A stretch of DNA of 64,000 nt from Sanguinoderma infundibulare (GCA_032821775.1 JAVLRN010000003.1:1240001-1304000), one strand, 5' to 3'; positions 1 to 12,583 are shown, counted from the stretch's first letter. Notes: a model not told the origin generated them from the letters alone. Program-made: numbers and translations.

Positions 1-3000
1 CCGTTGGCTGTTGGACGCGGTGATCCGGACCTCGGCGTCCTCGTCATTGAACGTGAACGCATTGCCTGCCTTGCAGGCGAAGACGTGCCTTTACGAATGC
101 ACAGGCAGTTGTCTTCGTCTAAGAGTGTGGCCCAGGGTTTCGAACTCCTGACGATCCTCTGGACAATGCGTAATAAACTGGGTCCACGCCTTCTGCAATC
201 GTTCGAAGAACGACTGATCGACGTTGTTCACCAAGAGATTGCTTTCCCGTACGCCGACATCATCCAGGACCAAGTACGGGCCTCAAACTTTCACGAGGAA
301 GTTGACGAGGGCCTGGAGAGCTGGGTCGCCGGCCGGGTTAACAGCTTAGAACGAGCCGCGGGGAACAATGAGCACTCGCACGTGGAGATCCAAAGGGCCG
401 CCCGCGATGCGCTCAACGTCATCGGATGGCTGGCCAAGGAGGTGAAGAGCGAAGAAGACGACGGAGAGCTCCTGTCGCAGCCCATCAGCCCTGAGTGGTT
501 GAAGGCGCTTACTGCGGCATATGCCACGACCTCCATCCATGCACGATACGACATCTCCTTGGCACTCGTGATATTCTTGTTGTTCCTCGCGGACGACCTT
601 GCCAAGTGGGACCCTGCGTTGCTCGCTGAGATCTTTGTCGTGTTTCGCGGAATCGCAACGCTGCGTTATGTAGCGCGGCAGCCCGCTGGAGACAACGAGA
701 CTCCGACGGCTCAGGCGACAGGACCGGGATCGGACGACGAAGTCGTCATGAAGCTGCGCAACATGCACGTTTCCGCCACTCGTGGCGCCCGGTTCCAGCC
801 TACGTACTCTTTGGTTCATCGGCTAGCGAACATGTATGGTCACTCCTTCGCTTCGGGACTACCCGTCTCGGCTCATCGCTTCCTCGACGCTACCGGCCTC
901 TTGCAGTCACTGTCTCCAGCCTGCGCTACCCAACTCGAAGTTGCTTTTTGCGAGCCGCTCCGTCGGCTGGGCTATCGCGAAGTCGCGCGGGAGGTTTTGG
1001 CGTGGTTGCCGCGTACCCCTGGGGTGACGTACGTATTAGGCCGTCTGTGGTTAGACGAAGGACGATATGACGACGCAGGAGGCGCCATGGAGCTCGTAGC
1101 AGGCAGCTTCGGTGGGTCTATGAAATCCTCTCTCTCCATCTGTGCCCCGGAGTCGGGAACTGATTGCGCTCATCCAGGTCCGCACTCTGGATTGTCAAGC
1201 GACGATGAAGAAGCTATCGCGGCCGTGCTCCCGGGGGGGAAATGCTTCGAGACCCAATCTGAATTCTATCTGCACGTCGCCGATCTGTTCAAAGCTGCGT
1301 TGAGCACGCATCACGATGTCTTGTTCACCCAGTTGGCTATTTCCAACGCACCTCCCCTTGCGGACACGACACATCTGTGGATCAACGTGATAAAGGGGTT
1401 AACCGATCTCGGACAATATGAGGACGCGTACATGGCTGTCATATCCGCGCCGTATGAACGACTGTATGTACTATGCGCATTACGGGTCGCGCTCTCATCT
1501 AGGCTTCGCTATCTGTCGATTACTGATGGCCGGTCTGCAGGAAGAGGGACTTGATAAGTCAGCTGCTGTACAGAATGTGCGAAGAAAACGCCGTGGACAG
1601 GCTCATGACACTCAACTTTGCCGGGTTAGCCGATGAAGTCGAGGACGCGCTGGCGTTCAAGGCCCGAAACGCGGACCCCCGTATCCGGCCGTTCTACTCG
1701 AGGATCCTGTACACGTGGTATGTCTCCAGGGGGGAGTACCGAGACGGTGAGTGTCCGCTCGTGCTTCCCACAGCATTTCCAACCATGCTGACGGGAGCCT
1801 GAGGGCAGCTGCGCTGACGATGTACCAACGCGCCCGGAAGCTGGAGGGCCTTATGAGCGATGCTGCCGCGTTTGCCGAACTGGCAGAACTGCAGCTCGAA
1901 GCTTATGCCGTGGCAATGAATGCACTCGCGCTGGTGGACCCCAAAAGTCAATGGATCACGCTGCCCATCATGACCGAGACTGGGCAAGAGGTGCGCGAAC
2001 TTCTATCACGAACGGGAGTTGGTGTTGCTAAACTGCTTTCTAACCCTTCATCTCGATCTCCCCTAGTCCCGCAAGCGCCGGAAGCTGACCAGGTATATCC
2101 CGGAGCACAAGTATACACCGGGAAAACGGGATGCCGAAGTGGTGGAACTGAAGGATATGCAATACGAGTATGCGCTGCTGTCTGCAAGGATCGAGCTCGT
2201 TCGGAGGGACCCCACGTTGTTGTCGGCTGGTGGTGCGTTCTGTCCGTTTACGGTGGAGGATTCTCTTTTTCATGTCATGATTTTGCAGAGTTCGCGTTGC
2301 CCCCTGCCTCGATCGTCGTCAGACTGGCGCAGGCGAACCGGTTTAACACCGCGATGGCGACTGCCCGCAGCCTGGATGCCGACATGTCTGATCTATTCGG
2401 CCACCTTGTCGGACGGTGCCTGCGGCTGTCGAGGAATCCAGATTCTGTCATGTAAGCGTTTCCTTTCGTCATCGATGCGGGTCATGGGACCATGCTCATG
2501 TTTTTCCTCGACCACGGTACGCAGGAGCGAGGACACCTCTGATTGGCTGCTCACGGATAAAGTATCTTCGTGGCCGGGGACTCTGGCCGAGCGGGGTTGG
2601 CGATACCTGAGGCAGTCGCTGGAGCGGCATGACGGGCCCCAAACAGACTACAGGTATACCAAAGCCGCTCTGGAGAAGATCATGGGCTTTGACAGAACTT
2701 TGCCCCCGCCACCTTGGCTGATCCATACCCTCGAGGTGAGCCAGGCCTAGGGCGAAGCAATGTATATATTGACACGCTTCCCGCGCCGTTCTACAGGAGC
2801 ACCACCCGGAACATCTCATCCGCACATGCTTGCGGTATGAGGTGCTGGAGGCCGCTCTGGACCATACGTTGTCGATGATGCGTAGGGTAAGTGCCCCCGA
2901 TCCCATGGGCCCTTCGGCACAGCACAGGCCGTCGCAGTGGGTGGCGCATTGAACTTTGAACTTTGGCTGACCTGCGGATGTTGCTTTTCCTAGAGCGGCT

Positions 3001-3194
3001 CGCGGCTCACAGACGAAGTCTCGAAGACGGCGGCCACTACGTGGCTGCCCTACACGCTCATCGATCAGGTGCTGGTCGCGGCGGATACCCAGCCGGACCT
3101 CTCCTCTCGCGGCCGCGCCCTCCTCGGGGAGCTACGGACGGAGATTGGAAGTCGTATGAAACGGGTTCAAAAATCTAGCCAGGCCTCTGCGTAA
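1..3194 (+). CDS. NUP120: Nucleoporin NUP120/NUP160, 3' part (5' end outside window)
   Basis: This is the C-terminal part of the large helical scaffold nucleoporin of the Y-complex (Nup84/Nup107 complex), which builds the nuclear pore coat. The frame is open from base 1, so the start lies upstream. The first exon ends near 1463. Later exons join in frame through short introns at 1464-1540, about 1747-1809, about 2001-2070, about 2230-2290, about 2453-2526, about 2735-2800 and about 2888-2994. Family-like segments are 'YLHVADLFKAAL', 'RPFYSRILYTWYVSRGEY', 'DAALTMYQRARKLEG', 'PDSVMSEDTSDWLL' and 'EEHHPEHLIRTCLRYEV'. The protein is almost entirely alpha-helical, with no membrane segment. The stop is TAA at 3192-3194. 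Identity rests on remembered family pattern rather than a search; a different helical-repeat nucleoporin is the main alternative. Confidence 0.8.
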
Positions 3195-4297
3195 GAACGC
3201 TGATAGCTGGACTAGAGTCGCCATTGCTATTGCCAAGTCAGTTCAAGCTGTGTAGTCTACCGCTGTCGATCGTGCACCGTGCCGCCCCTGTATTTCTTTC
3301 AGCACAATGCATACTACCCTGGAACGCAATTCGCTTCTGCCGTCATATTCAGTGCTCATCGCCGGGTGATTCGATGACGTTGTGCGCGTTTTGGTGCTGG
3401 GGGATCCGGTCCTAGGGCCCCTGCAGCCCGGTGCCGTCGGCTTCGGTCGGACTACGGCAATTGTGTTTCCCGCTGCATGCCGTCTTGTAGTAGTTGCCGA
3501 CACCGCGTGGGGCTCGGGCAACGCCACAGGTCGTGAGTGGTTTAGTCGAGCCGTAACCGCGTGCGGCACCGCAAGGATCGTGTGCCGAGGTGGCAGTTCG
3601 CCGACCCTACGTCCGGATTCGAGCCCGTCTCCTGGAAACTCAGATGCGGCAAACGAAGGTTCAGATGTTACGAGATGGAGGCCTGGTTCTAGGGTAACGG
3701 GTACTATAAGAAGCATTCGCACAAACATCTCGGGTGGGGCCTCCGCGCGCGTCCAGAAGCAGCCGGTGTTGTACCTTACGTCGCACTGATCGCTCCAATG
3801 CCGTATCCGACCAATCAGGGCTCCAGGGCATTCATTATTCCAGTCGCAAAGCTGAGAGTTCAACGTTGAACGGTGCAGATCGCAAACCACCGAACACACC
3901 GTCCCGAAGAGACGGCAGCCCGCCTTGCCCATTTCAACATGGAAGCTCCGTGAAAATGAGCCCATAGCATGGAATGGGTGCTCAGACCTGCCTGTCAGGA
4001 AATCTCGTCGGGAAGGCGTCTCTATAAGGACGAACCTTCTTGAGCCCAGGAGCCGGCGCAGCGTTGGCAATGGACATCACAGAGGGACTTGTGTATGCCT
4101 CGGCAAGTGGGTTCGTTCGGCTCCTCGGTGATAGCGCGTGGTTGAAAGTCCTGTCAAGTTAACCGGAGGTGGTTTGGGCCCTTTGTCGACTTCAAGAGTG
4201 CTGGCCGGCGCATACGTACTTGTAGTACCAAAAGCGGTTACTTGTCCTTCCGAGTCCGATCCCTGGGCGCTCTGGAACTCTGACCTGAACGTCAACC
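3195..4297. other. Intergenic, no gene seen (1.1 kb)
   Basis: This stretch separates NUP120 from NCS6 and must hold the NCS6 promoter. A 275-codon open frame on the minus strand (3243-4070) has no recognisable motif, no splice-linked extension and a composition like random GC-rich DNA. I see no tRNA or repeat. Confidence 0.6.
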
Positions 4298-5699
4298 ATG
4301 CCTCCGCGGACTTGTGCTCTCTGCAACGATGCTCGTGCGATTCTGAAGCGGCCGAAGACGGGGCAGCAGATATGCAAGGAGTGCTTTTTCTACGTGTTCG
4401 AAACAGAGGTTCACAACACCATCACGGAAGCCAAGCTCTTCAAACCTGGAGACCGGGTGGCAATTGGCGCTTCTGGCGGCAAAGGTCCAATTTCACGAAT
4501 TCCGAACTCGAGTTCTCTTGGCTAAACGACCACCCTGGACAGATTCCACCGTGCTCGCGCATGTTATGAAAACGTTGAACGAGCGCTATAACTATGGTTT
4601 GGAGCTCTTCCTCTTGTCCATTGATGAAGGGATCACGGGGTATCGGGATGACTCATTGGAGGTGCGCAGGTTGCGTTCTCCCCACCAAGCTGGACATCTC
4701 ACTGACGCCTTATGTCTAGACGGTCAAACGCAACCAGCAGCAGTATGACATGCCGCTGAAGATATTGTCCTATGACGAGCTTTATGGCTGGACAATGGAC
4801 GCGATCGTTTCACAGATCGGGAAGAAGAACAACTGCACCTTTTGCGGGGTGTTCAGACGGCAGGCGTTGGATAGAGGAGCTGCGATATTGGATGTCGACC
4901 ATATTGTCACTGGACACAATGCCGACGACATTGCTGAAACTGTGCTGATGAACAGTGGGTTCGATCAAAAGTACCGCCCTGATTCTCCTGACGACTCCTC
5001 CGGTCCAGTTATGCGTGGGGACATCGCCCGTCTCGGGCGGTGCACATCCATTTGTACACAGGGCGAAGACACGATCAGGAGATCAAAGCCTTTCAAGTAC
5101 GCGTACGAGAAAGAGATCGTGATGTACGTTCTCTCGGTGACCACCTTTGGTAGCGTCATCTGATCTAGATTTGCCAGGTACGCATACTTCAAGAAGCTGG
5201 ATTACTTCTCGACAGAATGCATCTACTCTCCAGATGCATATCGCGGACACGCAAGAGCCTTCCTCAAAGACCTGGAGGCAGCTCGACCAAGTGCAATCAT
5301 TGATATCATCCACTCCGGTGAGGCCTTCGAGATCAAGGAAGACGTTAAGGCGACACAAAAGTCACAGCGTACGTCAGCGTCCTTTTCAGCTTTCCAACAC
5401 AGCTCATATCGAGAGTGGACAGAGACATGTAGGCGATGTGGCTACATGTCTAGCAACGAGTTGTGCAAGGCTTGCACACTACTCGAAGGCTTGGAGCGGG
5501 GGATGGCTACCGCGGCCGTTGTGCGTCGATTTCATGATCGTGTTCAGCTCTACTGCTAACATACTCGAGGTAGACTGATAGGGCACGTAAGAAGCTGGAC
5601 GCTGACGGACCACCTCCGGAAAGCCTGCGCACAATACCGTTCTTCCAGCCCCCAGCCAGTTCTCGGCAGACCTCTGCCACTGTTGACGCGCCGTCATAA
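4298..5699 (+). CDS. NCS6: Cytosolic tRNA 2-thiolation protein NCS6/CTU1
   Basis: This is the adenylating and sulfur-transferring subunit of the Ncs6-Ncs2 (CTU1-CTU2) complex. It uses sulfur from the Urm1 pathway to thiolate wobble uridine 34 of Lys, Glu and Gln tRNAs in the cytosol. It starts '[16 protein letters not shown]', with the family's N-terminal Cys pair. The ATP pyrophosphatase P-loop 'IGASGGKDSTVLAH' is rebuilt exactly across intron 4485-4542. '[18 protein letters not shown]' carries the central CxxC, and '[13 protein letters not shown]' is conserved. The C-terminal zinc motifs are '[19 protein letters not shown]'. Further introns are 4662-4719, about 4954-5007, 5124-5177, 5369-5422 and 5521-5573. 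The stop is TAA at 5697-5699. Length and domain order are normal for the family. Confidence 0.95.
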
Positions 5700-6072
5700 A
5701 TTGCTACGCCTTCTCTGTTCGGCTTTCAAATCCTATCCTGTAGCAGATACCCGCGACTAATGTAGCCCTAGCTTCCTAAATATCTAGATTCACAGTTATC
5801 GATGATTTGCCTGCATGTAGTCTTGTATCCATCGTACCGAATCTTAGAGCACAGACCATAAGGCGCATCCGAATGGATGTAAATATTATGTCTTCGAGGA
5901 CGCGGAAGAGCCGACCGAGTCATGCCTTGTGTGCAACTATCAGGACGTTAAAATACAGGAAAACATGTTCAATTGCAGAAAGCAGCTGCTTGGAGATGAG
6001 ATAACGGGAAGTAAATGCAAAGATATTACAACGACATAGCGTGGCAAAGAAAACTGGACGGAAAGTACGATG
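5700..6072. other. Short convergent intergenic spacer
   Basis: These 373 bp lie between the stop codons of NCS6 (plus strand) and NOP58 (minus strand), so they are expected to hold both 3' UTRs. No gene or structured element is visible. Confidence 0.6.
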
Positions 6073-8247
6073 CTATGCTTCCGACTTTTTCTTCTTCTTT
6101 TTCTTCGTTGAGTCTGCGTCGACAAGGCCGTTTTCTGCTGCTGCTGCCTCCGCCGTCGCGGCAGCCTTTTCCGCCTTGCGCTTTTTCCTCGCCTTGCGCT
6201 CCTCCTCCGTCTCGGTCTTCTAAGGGACGATGAGTCGTCAGCACGACTCCAGCGCGCACCGATCTACAACGGAACTCACCTTCTCCTCCTGATCGATCTC
6301 CATCGCCTCGCTCTCTCTCCGTTTCCGCTTCTTCTCCTTCTTACGCTCCTTGCTCTCCTCCTCTGCCTCCCCATCCACCTCCATCCTCGCCTCCTCAATA
6401 CCCTCTGCGATCTCGTCCTTCTCCGCCCGCTTCTTCGCCCGCCTCTCCTCCTTCGCCCGCTTCTTCTCCGCCTTCACGTCCAGCACCGCCTTCACCGCTG
6501 CCTCCATCGGCTCGCGCTGCGTCGGCACGAGGTCGACCACCGCGTCCGCCGCGGTGTTGTACGTCGGCGTCTCGCCCGTCATCTCGAACCGCGCCTGCTT
6601 CCTGCCCGCAAACGCGGACCGCACCGTCGACCCGTCGCCCTGCTGCTCGAGGGTCCGCAGGCGGGCCTCGAGCTTCGCGCGGTTCTCGAGCCCTATTGAG
6701 GGCGCCAGCGGCTCCGACTTGCCGTCGGCGTCGGTGAGCGCGTCGACGCGGATCGAGAGCGCAGCTTTTGTGGCGACCATACGCGCCATCTGCACATGGT
6801 AGGGAGCACGCATGAGAGGGAGGGGGTACATGTACTCCTGAAGTGGGAAGACGTACCTTTCCCTTGAGCTTTGGTGGCGCTTGACCGATGAGGGATGCGT
6901 GGTAGATGAGGCCGTACTTGGGTGTGTCGTGCTTCGTCTTGAGGGCACGGAACAGGGCCTTTTCGGCACCGAGGATCTGGATGGTGCTCGCTGGGTGCTT
7001 CGCGAGGTTGAGCAGGCTCCCCGCGTGGCTGATAAGCCGCGCGCCGACGAGGTCGCCGACGAGTGCGGTCAGGTTTGGCGCGATGGCGTTCATGCGGTGT
7101 TGGAGGTAGCTGGCTAGCTGAGAGCGGTAGGAGGAGATGGAGATGACCTGGTCGCATAGGGAGTGTATGTGGGTCATGTCGGATTCTGAGATGTCTGTGC
7201 CCATCGAGATGACGGCGGCCGCCTTCAGGGTAGCTTCGAGCTCTTCGGGGAGGGTGTCGGAGAAGTCTGTTGATGCAGCGTTTGTTCGGAAGCCTGGAGT
7301 TTCGTAGTGTGAGATCCTGCCCCGTTCTTCCACCGCGAATTTGCTTACCCATTTTCTTGATGACCTTCGCGTACGCAATGTTGTCGACGATGATCTTCGC
7401 CATTTCCGGGAAGTGCCAACCGTACCACTCCTGGAGTTGCATTTGTTAAAATATGAGTATTCAACCGCTTGGCCCGTAAGTACTCGCCTTGACACGCATC
7501 GCGTAAATGTTGATCTCCTTGTCGAGGTCATCGAGCAGCGCAATTGCCTGGACGATCATAGTGTCCACCTTGTCCGGCGAAAACTTGAGCTTGAATCTAC
7601 CAGAAGCTCAGCCTCGCAGGTCGAAAGCATTAACATCAAAGCGCACCGTGATAGTGAATGACTGAGACCCAAGCTCATGGTCGCAAGGTCCTTGGGGTCG
7701 AGGCCGTCGAGGAGCGCGGTGAGCTGAGAACGGATTCCATGGAAGAGCTCTGTCATGTTTGGTGAGATAACCTTGATGCCGAGCTTCTCCTTGATCGCCT
7801 TGCCTATTCACGCTTGTAAACCCTACGTTTCGGGCGATATGCTGTCGTAACGTACCAATGCCCGCCTCGAAGACGGCCAAGGTCTCTTTGCTCTTCCCCT
7901 TCCCCACAATCTCCTCCGACAAGAACTTCTTCAAAGGCTTGCTGAGTTTTTGTTCTTGTAGCGCAGTAATCTCCTCCACTGCCGTCGCGGTTGAAGTGAA
8001 CCGGTGAATGGCCTTCAGCTTGAGACTAGTATGCGCGGTTCAGGTTTCGCACGACAGGGGAGGTTCCAAGACCGGGGGGGAGAGCGCGTGAGCACCATGG
8101 ACAGCACGAATGATGAAGGCGTTGCTTACAGCTTGTTGGCCTTCTCTGGTGTCTCGAACTCCTTCCAGACATCGTCGCTCTCGAGTTTTCCGTCGTCTGT
8201 GAGCTTGAACAGACAGTAGCCGAGCGAGGTCTCGTAGAGAACCAGCA
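6073..8247 (-). CDS. NOP58: Box C/D snoRNP core protein NOP58
   Basis: NOP58 is a scaffold of the box C/D snoRNP that guides 2'-O-methylation and pre-rRNA cleavage in the nucleolus. It begins '[20 protein letters not shown]', the family's NOP5 N-terminal domain. A coiled-coil region follows ('[20 protein letters not shown]', with '[12 protein letters not shown]' conserved). The Nop domain that binds the 15.5K protein and RNA includes '[20 protein letters not shown]' and '[15 protein letters not shown]'. The C-terminus is a Lys/Glu-rich tail ending in a run of seven lysines before SEA. At least five short introns interrupt it; one near 6222-6279 splits the acidic/basic tail. The start at 8247 faces the carboxypeptidase gene across a 252-bp divergent promoter. 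The stop is TAG at 6073-6075. Confidence 0.95.
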
Positions 8248-8377
8248 TTTTTTTCGTACCCCAGGCCCAGAAGGAAATAGAAAAGAATACGAGCCGAGAA
8301 TGCGAGAAAGAGAACGTCCAGGGACCGGAGGACTTGGTACACTGCGCTCCAAGTCTCCGAAATTTTGAGGCTAAGTC

Positions 8378-8396
8378 GTGGGAGCACGTGTCCCAC
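8378..8396. promoter_or_regulatory. Near-palindrome centred on CACGTG in a divergent promoter
   Basis: GTGGGAGCACGTGTCCCAC lies between the NOP58 and carboxypeptidase start codons. The arms GTGGGA and TCCCAC flank a CACGTG E-box, off centre by one base. This would suit a dimeric bHLH-type regulator, but function is inferred only. Confidence 0.4.
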
Positions 8397-8499
8397 CGAT
8401 CACCACGGGCGTCAATGGGCTCGGCACGCGATCACGGCGTCGTGGACCACGGTCCTGAGATGCGGACAACTCGCACGAGCATCCTTGTCGTCTCCCACC

Positions 8500-10887
8500 A
8501 TGTTCAGGTCTCTCGCCATCTGGACGGTGTTGGGACTCGCAGCGTTCGTGAGCTGCCAGCAAGTTGCGTTCGACGTTGCGGCAAGCGTCAGGAATATACA
8601 CCGGGGCAATTTCTCCACACGTTCCTTGGCTTCAATAACTTCGCAGACCGAATATCTGGCCTTGGCTCATCCCCGTTTCCCAGCACACCAAGTGCGAGTG
8701 AAGAAGAGCGCGTTCTGCGACCCCACCGTCAAGTAAGTCAACTACTAACTTTGATATCCAGGTCTCTGACCGCATATACATAGCGTGTACACGGGCTATC
8801 TGGATGTTGACTATGGCGCGAAGCATCTGTTCTTCTACTTCTTTGAAAGTAGACGCAATCCAGACTCTGGTGAGTTTCGATACAAGCTTTGGATGACGAG
8901 CTGTTTGTCCACCATTCGACCGTTCCTCCTTGCGTTGCGTCTGACTGTAGCTACCCGTCCCGATATTTCTTATTTATGCCGCTTACGGTGTCTGTTATTC
9001 GGAATCCCAGAGCTTACCAGAAATGCATGGAATACTTTATCTATCACCTTGTGTGCGATATGGTATCCGTTGGAATAAGTGGCTACGAAACAAATGGTGC
9101 GCCCACAAAGGCGTGCTAAGGCATCGACCTTTGGGGTCCCACTACACGCTGGAGGCGATTTACTGACGACCTCTCTCTGCAGACGATGTTATGATGTGGA
9201 TCAATGGAGGTAAGTACTCGCCGACGTCAAGTATCGGGAATTTGGCACATTCATGATATTGGCTATAGGTCCTGGTTGCTCATCGTCCATGGGACTTCTG
9301 ATGGAGCTCGGTGTGCACATTTACCACGCTTTGCCGACTGCCTGATTGAACGTCCGTCGAACAGGTCCGTGCAATATCGACATGCACAATATCTCGAGCA
9401 ACGGCACCACGTGGAATCCCTACTCTTGGAACGCAGAAGCAAACATATTCTTCCTTGACCAGCCGTAGGTCACAGTCCCCTCAAGAGATTCACCTCCTTC
9501 CTCCGAGCTTACTGCACACGGATAGTGTCGGGGTCGGATTCTCGTACGCAGACTACGGCGAATCCATCGAGACCACCGAGGATGCGGCCAAGAACATTCA
9601 CGCTTTCCTCACCATCTTCTTTGAGACGTTCTCCCAGTTCAAGGGACGCCCTCTTCACCTTGCCGGAGAATCGTATGGTGTAAGTGACCCTCGTCTCACC
9701 CAGGATTGCGCTCTGAACCGCTTTTTAGGGTCGCTATCTCCCGGCCTTCGCGAGTTATGTCTATGACCAGAACACGGTTGCGCAAGCGGAAGGCAGGGAA
9801 ACTCTCAACCTCTCAAGTGTCATCATCGGCAACGGCATTGTGGACATCATGATGTGCGTACCCCAATATTCTCGGTGTTTCATCCAGTCTGCGCTTACAT
9901 ATAAGTTGACGTGGACAGGGTTTATCTGGGAAGATACGAGATCGAGTGCGGCACCGCTGCGTTTGACGTGCCCTTCCAGACGATCAGCAACTGCGTCCGC
10001 ATGAAAACCGCGGTAAGAGTTGACGATTCTGCGGCAACAGGATGCAAGGCCCGGGTTGCTGACCGTGACGCATCTGCCTATAGCTACCGCGCTGCCAAAA
10101 AGCTATGCAGCAGAGTTGTGTCGATATCTTTGACGAAATCGGCTGCAGAGCGGCCGTGGACTTCTGTCAAAACGAAGTGAGCGGCGCTTTTGAGAGAAGC
10201 GGTATGGTTTCTCCGTTATAGGGTGCGTTTCCTACGTTTGGTTCTCATCAACCCATAGGGCGCAACTTTTACGATGTCTCAAAGGTAACGTAATAGCCTC
10301 CATCTGTCTCGTGGTGTTGTTCCACGCTGAAAGGGCTCTGCAGCCGTGCGTCGGGACATTGTGCTACCTGGAGTCGGGCGTCATCAAGGACTACCTCGAT
10401 CAACCCTCTGTCCGAGAGCTGCTAGGCGTCGAAACCCCCAAGAACTTCAGCAGCTGCGACACGGACGTCGGCCGCGCGTTCAACCGTCGCCTCGACAAGT
10501 ACGCCGTGCCGTCGCAGTTCTACATCGCCGGCCTTCTCGAGCGCGGCGTCCGGACACTGATCTACTCGGGCACGTACGACTGGCAGTGCGGGTGGTACGC
10601 GAGCAAGCTCTGGCTCGAGAAGCTCTCCTGGAGCGGGAACGCGGCGTACAACAGGCAGGCCTTCCGCGAGTGGACCGTGAACGGACGCCAGGCCGGGCAA
10701 GTGAAGTCTGTTGGGCCGCTCACGTTCGCGACTATCCGCGGCGCGGGACACATGATAAGTCCCTCTCCCTGAGCTTGATTGGCACCGTGCTGACACGGCA
10801 AATTTGTTGCGACTATACGTCCCGCACGACAAGCCCTCGGAGGCGCAAGCGATGGTCTCTCGGTGGCTAGCTCGGGCAGACTTGTGA
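8500..10887 (+). CDS. Secreted or vacuolar serine carboxypeptidase (peptidase family S10)
   Basis: This is a serine carboxypeptidase of the carboxypeptidase Y type, removing C-terminal residues in the vacuole or outside the cell. The N-terminus 'MFRSLAIWTVLGLAAFVSC' is a signal peptide. The oxyanion and substrate region reads 'MMWINGGPGCSSSMGLLMEL'. The nucleophile is in GESYGG, rebuilt across an intron. The catalytic Asp is probably in 'LIYSGTYDWQCGW' and the His in 'GAGHMVPHDKP'. Several Cys pairs and N-x-S/T sites suit a secreted enzyme. Exon 1 ends at 8732 and the next exon starts at 8784. The second intron (about 8871-9181) is long for this window. The final coding exon, 10819-10887, is reached only if 10755-10818 is removed as an AT-AC intron; reading through gives an early stop. 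The stop is TGA at 10885-10887. Confidence 0.92.
10755..10818 (+). other. AT-AC spliceosomal intron (probably U2-type)
   Basis: This 64-nt intron begins ATAAGT and ends TATAC. It is required to join 'GAGHM' to 'VPHDKP', the conserved C-terminal motif of S10 carboxypeptidases. No GT...AG pair in the interval preserves the motif. The 5' site resembles the U2-dependent ATAAGT class, not the U12 consensus ATATCC. A CTGAC branch-like site lies about 25 nt before the 3' end. Confidence 0.8.
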
Positions 10888-12583
10888 GATGAGACGGCAC
10901 TCGTGAAGTTGTCGGCGTTGACGGCGGTTTGTCGGGGTCCGTGTTGAACCTGTGGCTAGAATTGGGTTGAACGGTGGTACGTGCCGTTGGCCGAGGGGAA
11001 ATATGAAGTCGTCACCGTGTGCGACGGGCATCTCGGCCATCCCGAGGGAACGGTGTGGCAACATTCCCAGGAGACCCGTATATCGTGATCCTCGAGAGTC
11101 GGCTAATCTCTCAGGGCGCAGATGCAGATTAAGAAGCCATTCTCGCGGCCCCGTCACCATCCCTCGACTGGCATTTGAAGAGTTCCATGAGATCCAGTAT
11201 GTCGAATGATCTGTGGATGTAGGCATTTGGTCCCCCTCTGGTACCGTGAGGACTGTGAACGTCTTTGTTCACAGAATGCTTTGGGTAGCGAACAAAACCT
11301 CCGAGCCTGTGAGATTCTTGAAGCCTGATGGTGGTAAGCTGCCAACCAATAACGTCAATTGCGCCATGCTCTAGCCTGGGCTTCCCGGGCATGCTTGCGA
11401 GCCCGCACCAATGTGGATAAAGTTTTGAGGATGTCATTAGCAGCTTCCCGCGGGGTCCATGCACCATGCCAAGGAAGACCGGAGAGGTTCAAAGACTATG
11501 GCAATATTTCTCGTTCACTTTTGTTCCTGGACCTTTGAACGCCAATGGTTGCGCACCGAAGGTACCCAATCAGAGCGAGCCTGATCTCGATGCTCTCGCT
11601 AAGTTTTGGGATCATGATGTCCACCCCGGAACAGCTGGACGGCGCCCGTCAACGTGCGCGTCCGAGGTGTGACTGACGCGGGATAATCGAGACGGAAACG
11701 GGCGAGTGGAAGTGAATGGGCGCATCATGTGGGCCGGCATGCAGTCTGATAGGCATTCGCCTTCGGACAGCACGGTCGAGCGAAGCTCAGAGGAAGAGAC
11801 GCAGCAGACATGATGTACGAGAGAGTCCGGGCGCTGGCAGTGGACGTTGGGCGATGTCGTGTGCTATGTATGTCCCAGCTAAATTTAAAACACGGCGTGC
11901 ACTCTGTGCCACCGACTGATGATTTGCGGACAGCCGTTGACACGATCAGAGGGTTGCTGTGATTGTATTGCTTACGCCCAGCGGGACCTGTCCGTGCGAG
12001 ACAATCGCGCCTTCTCATTGGATGCAATCACCTCCACATTGATGTCTCGAAAAACAACGTAAATCTTACCCAGGGTGGTCCCTCGAGCATGAGCGGGCGG
12101 CACAAGCATGAAGTGGTGGTTTTGTATCCTGAGACGGCGCCCTGAAAACAAGTCGATCGATCGACACGGTCGCGAGGCTGGAGGGGATAGAAATGGCGGG
12201 GAGAACGGGTGGGAGGCGCGAGCGATATGAACCTTCGAGGGTTACTATGGGGATAAGCAATCTGCCGGTTTCCCCGAACCGGGCAAGGGGTAGATGACAG
12301 CGTCGAATCAGCTGCCGGCTTGTTAAAGGGCACTGGCCATCTCTCAACCCTCCATCCCCTCCTCCCCCCCCTTCCCTCCCGGCCTTTTCGGTTCCAAGGT
12401 CGGCGTCCCGCCTCCTCTCGTCTGCGACGGTCTTGAGCAGCGCACTGACTTGCTAGTTTGCGTCTACAGTCACTTTCGGGCTGCCCGGTAGCGCCCCTGG
12501 ACCACTTCCATTCGTTTCGGCATTGCCCAACTTGTCCTCCAGCAGGCTTTCAACTCCGGCAGTAAGCTATCCAGGTTTTCGTA
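10888..12583. other. Intergenic, no gene seen (1.7 kb)
   Basis: No conserved frame or RNA is visible on either strand. It contains a small perfect hairpin arm pair (GTGAAC...GTTCAC near 11256-11273). Toward the Rds1-like gene there are several AGGGG/CCCCT motifs (about 12181, 12289, 12357) and a C/T-rich tract near 12357-12380, which look like promoter features. Confidence 0.5.

Noticed and set aside
3243..4070. 275-codon minus-strand open frame
   Set aside because: No recognisable motif, no usable splice extension, and amino-acid make-up like translated random GC-rich DNA.
6395..7543. 382-codon minus-strand frame
   Set aside because: It is an out-of-frame shadow of NOP58; the C-terminal half is an Arg/Ala/Gly-rich alternative reading of its exon.
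10755..10818. U12-type (minor spliceosome) interpretation of the AT-AC intron
   Set aside because: The 5' site is ATAAGT rather than ATATCC, and no TTCCTTRAC branch site is present.
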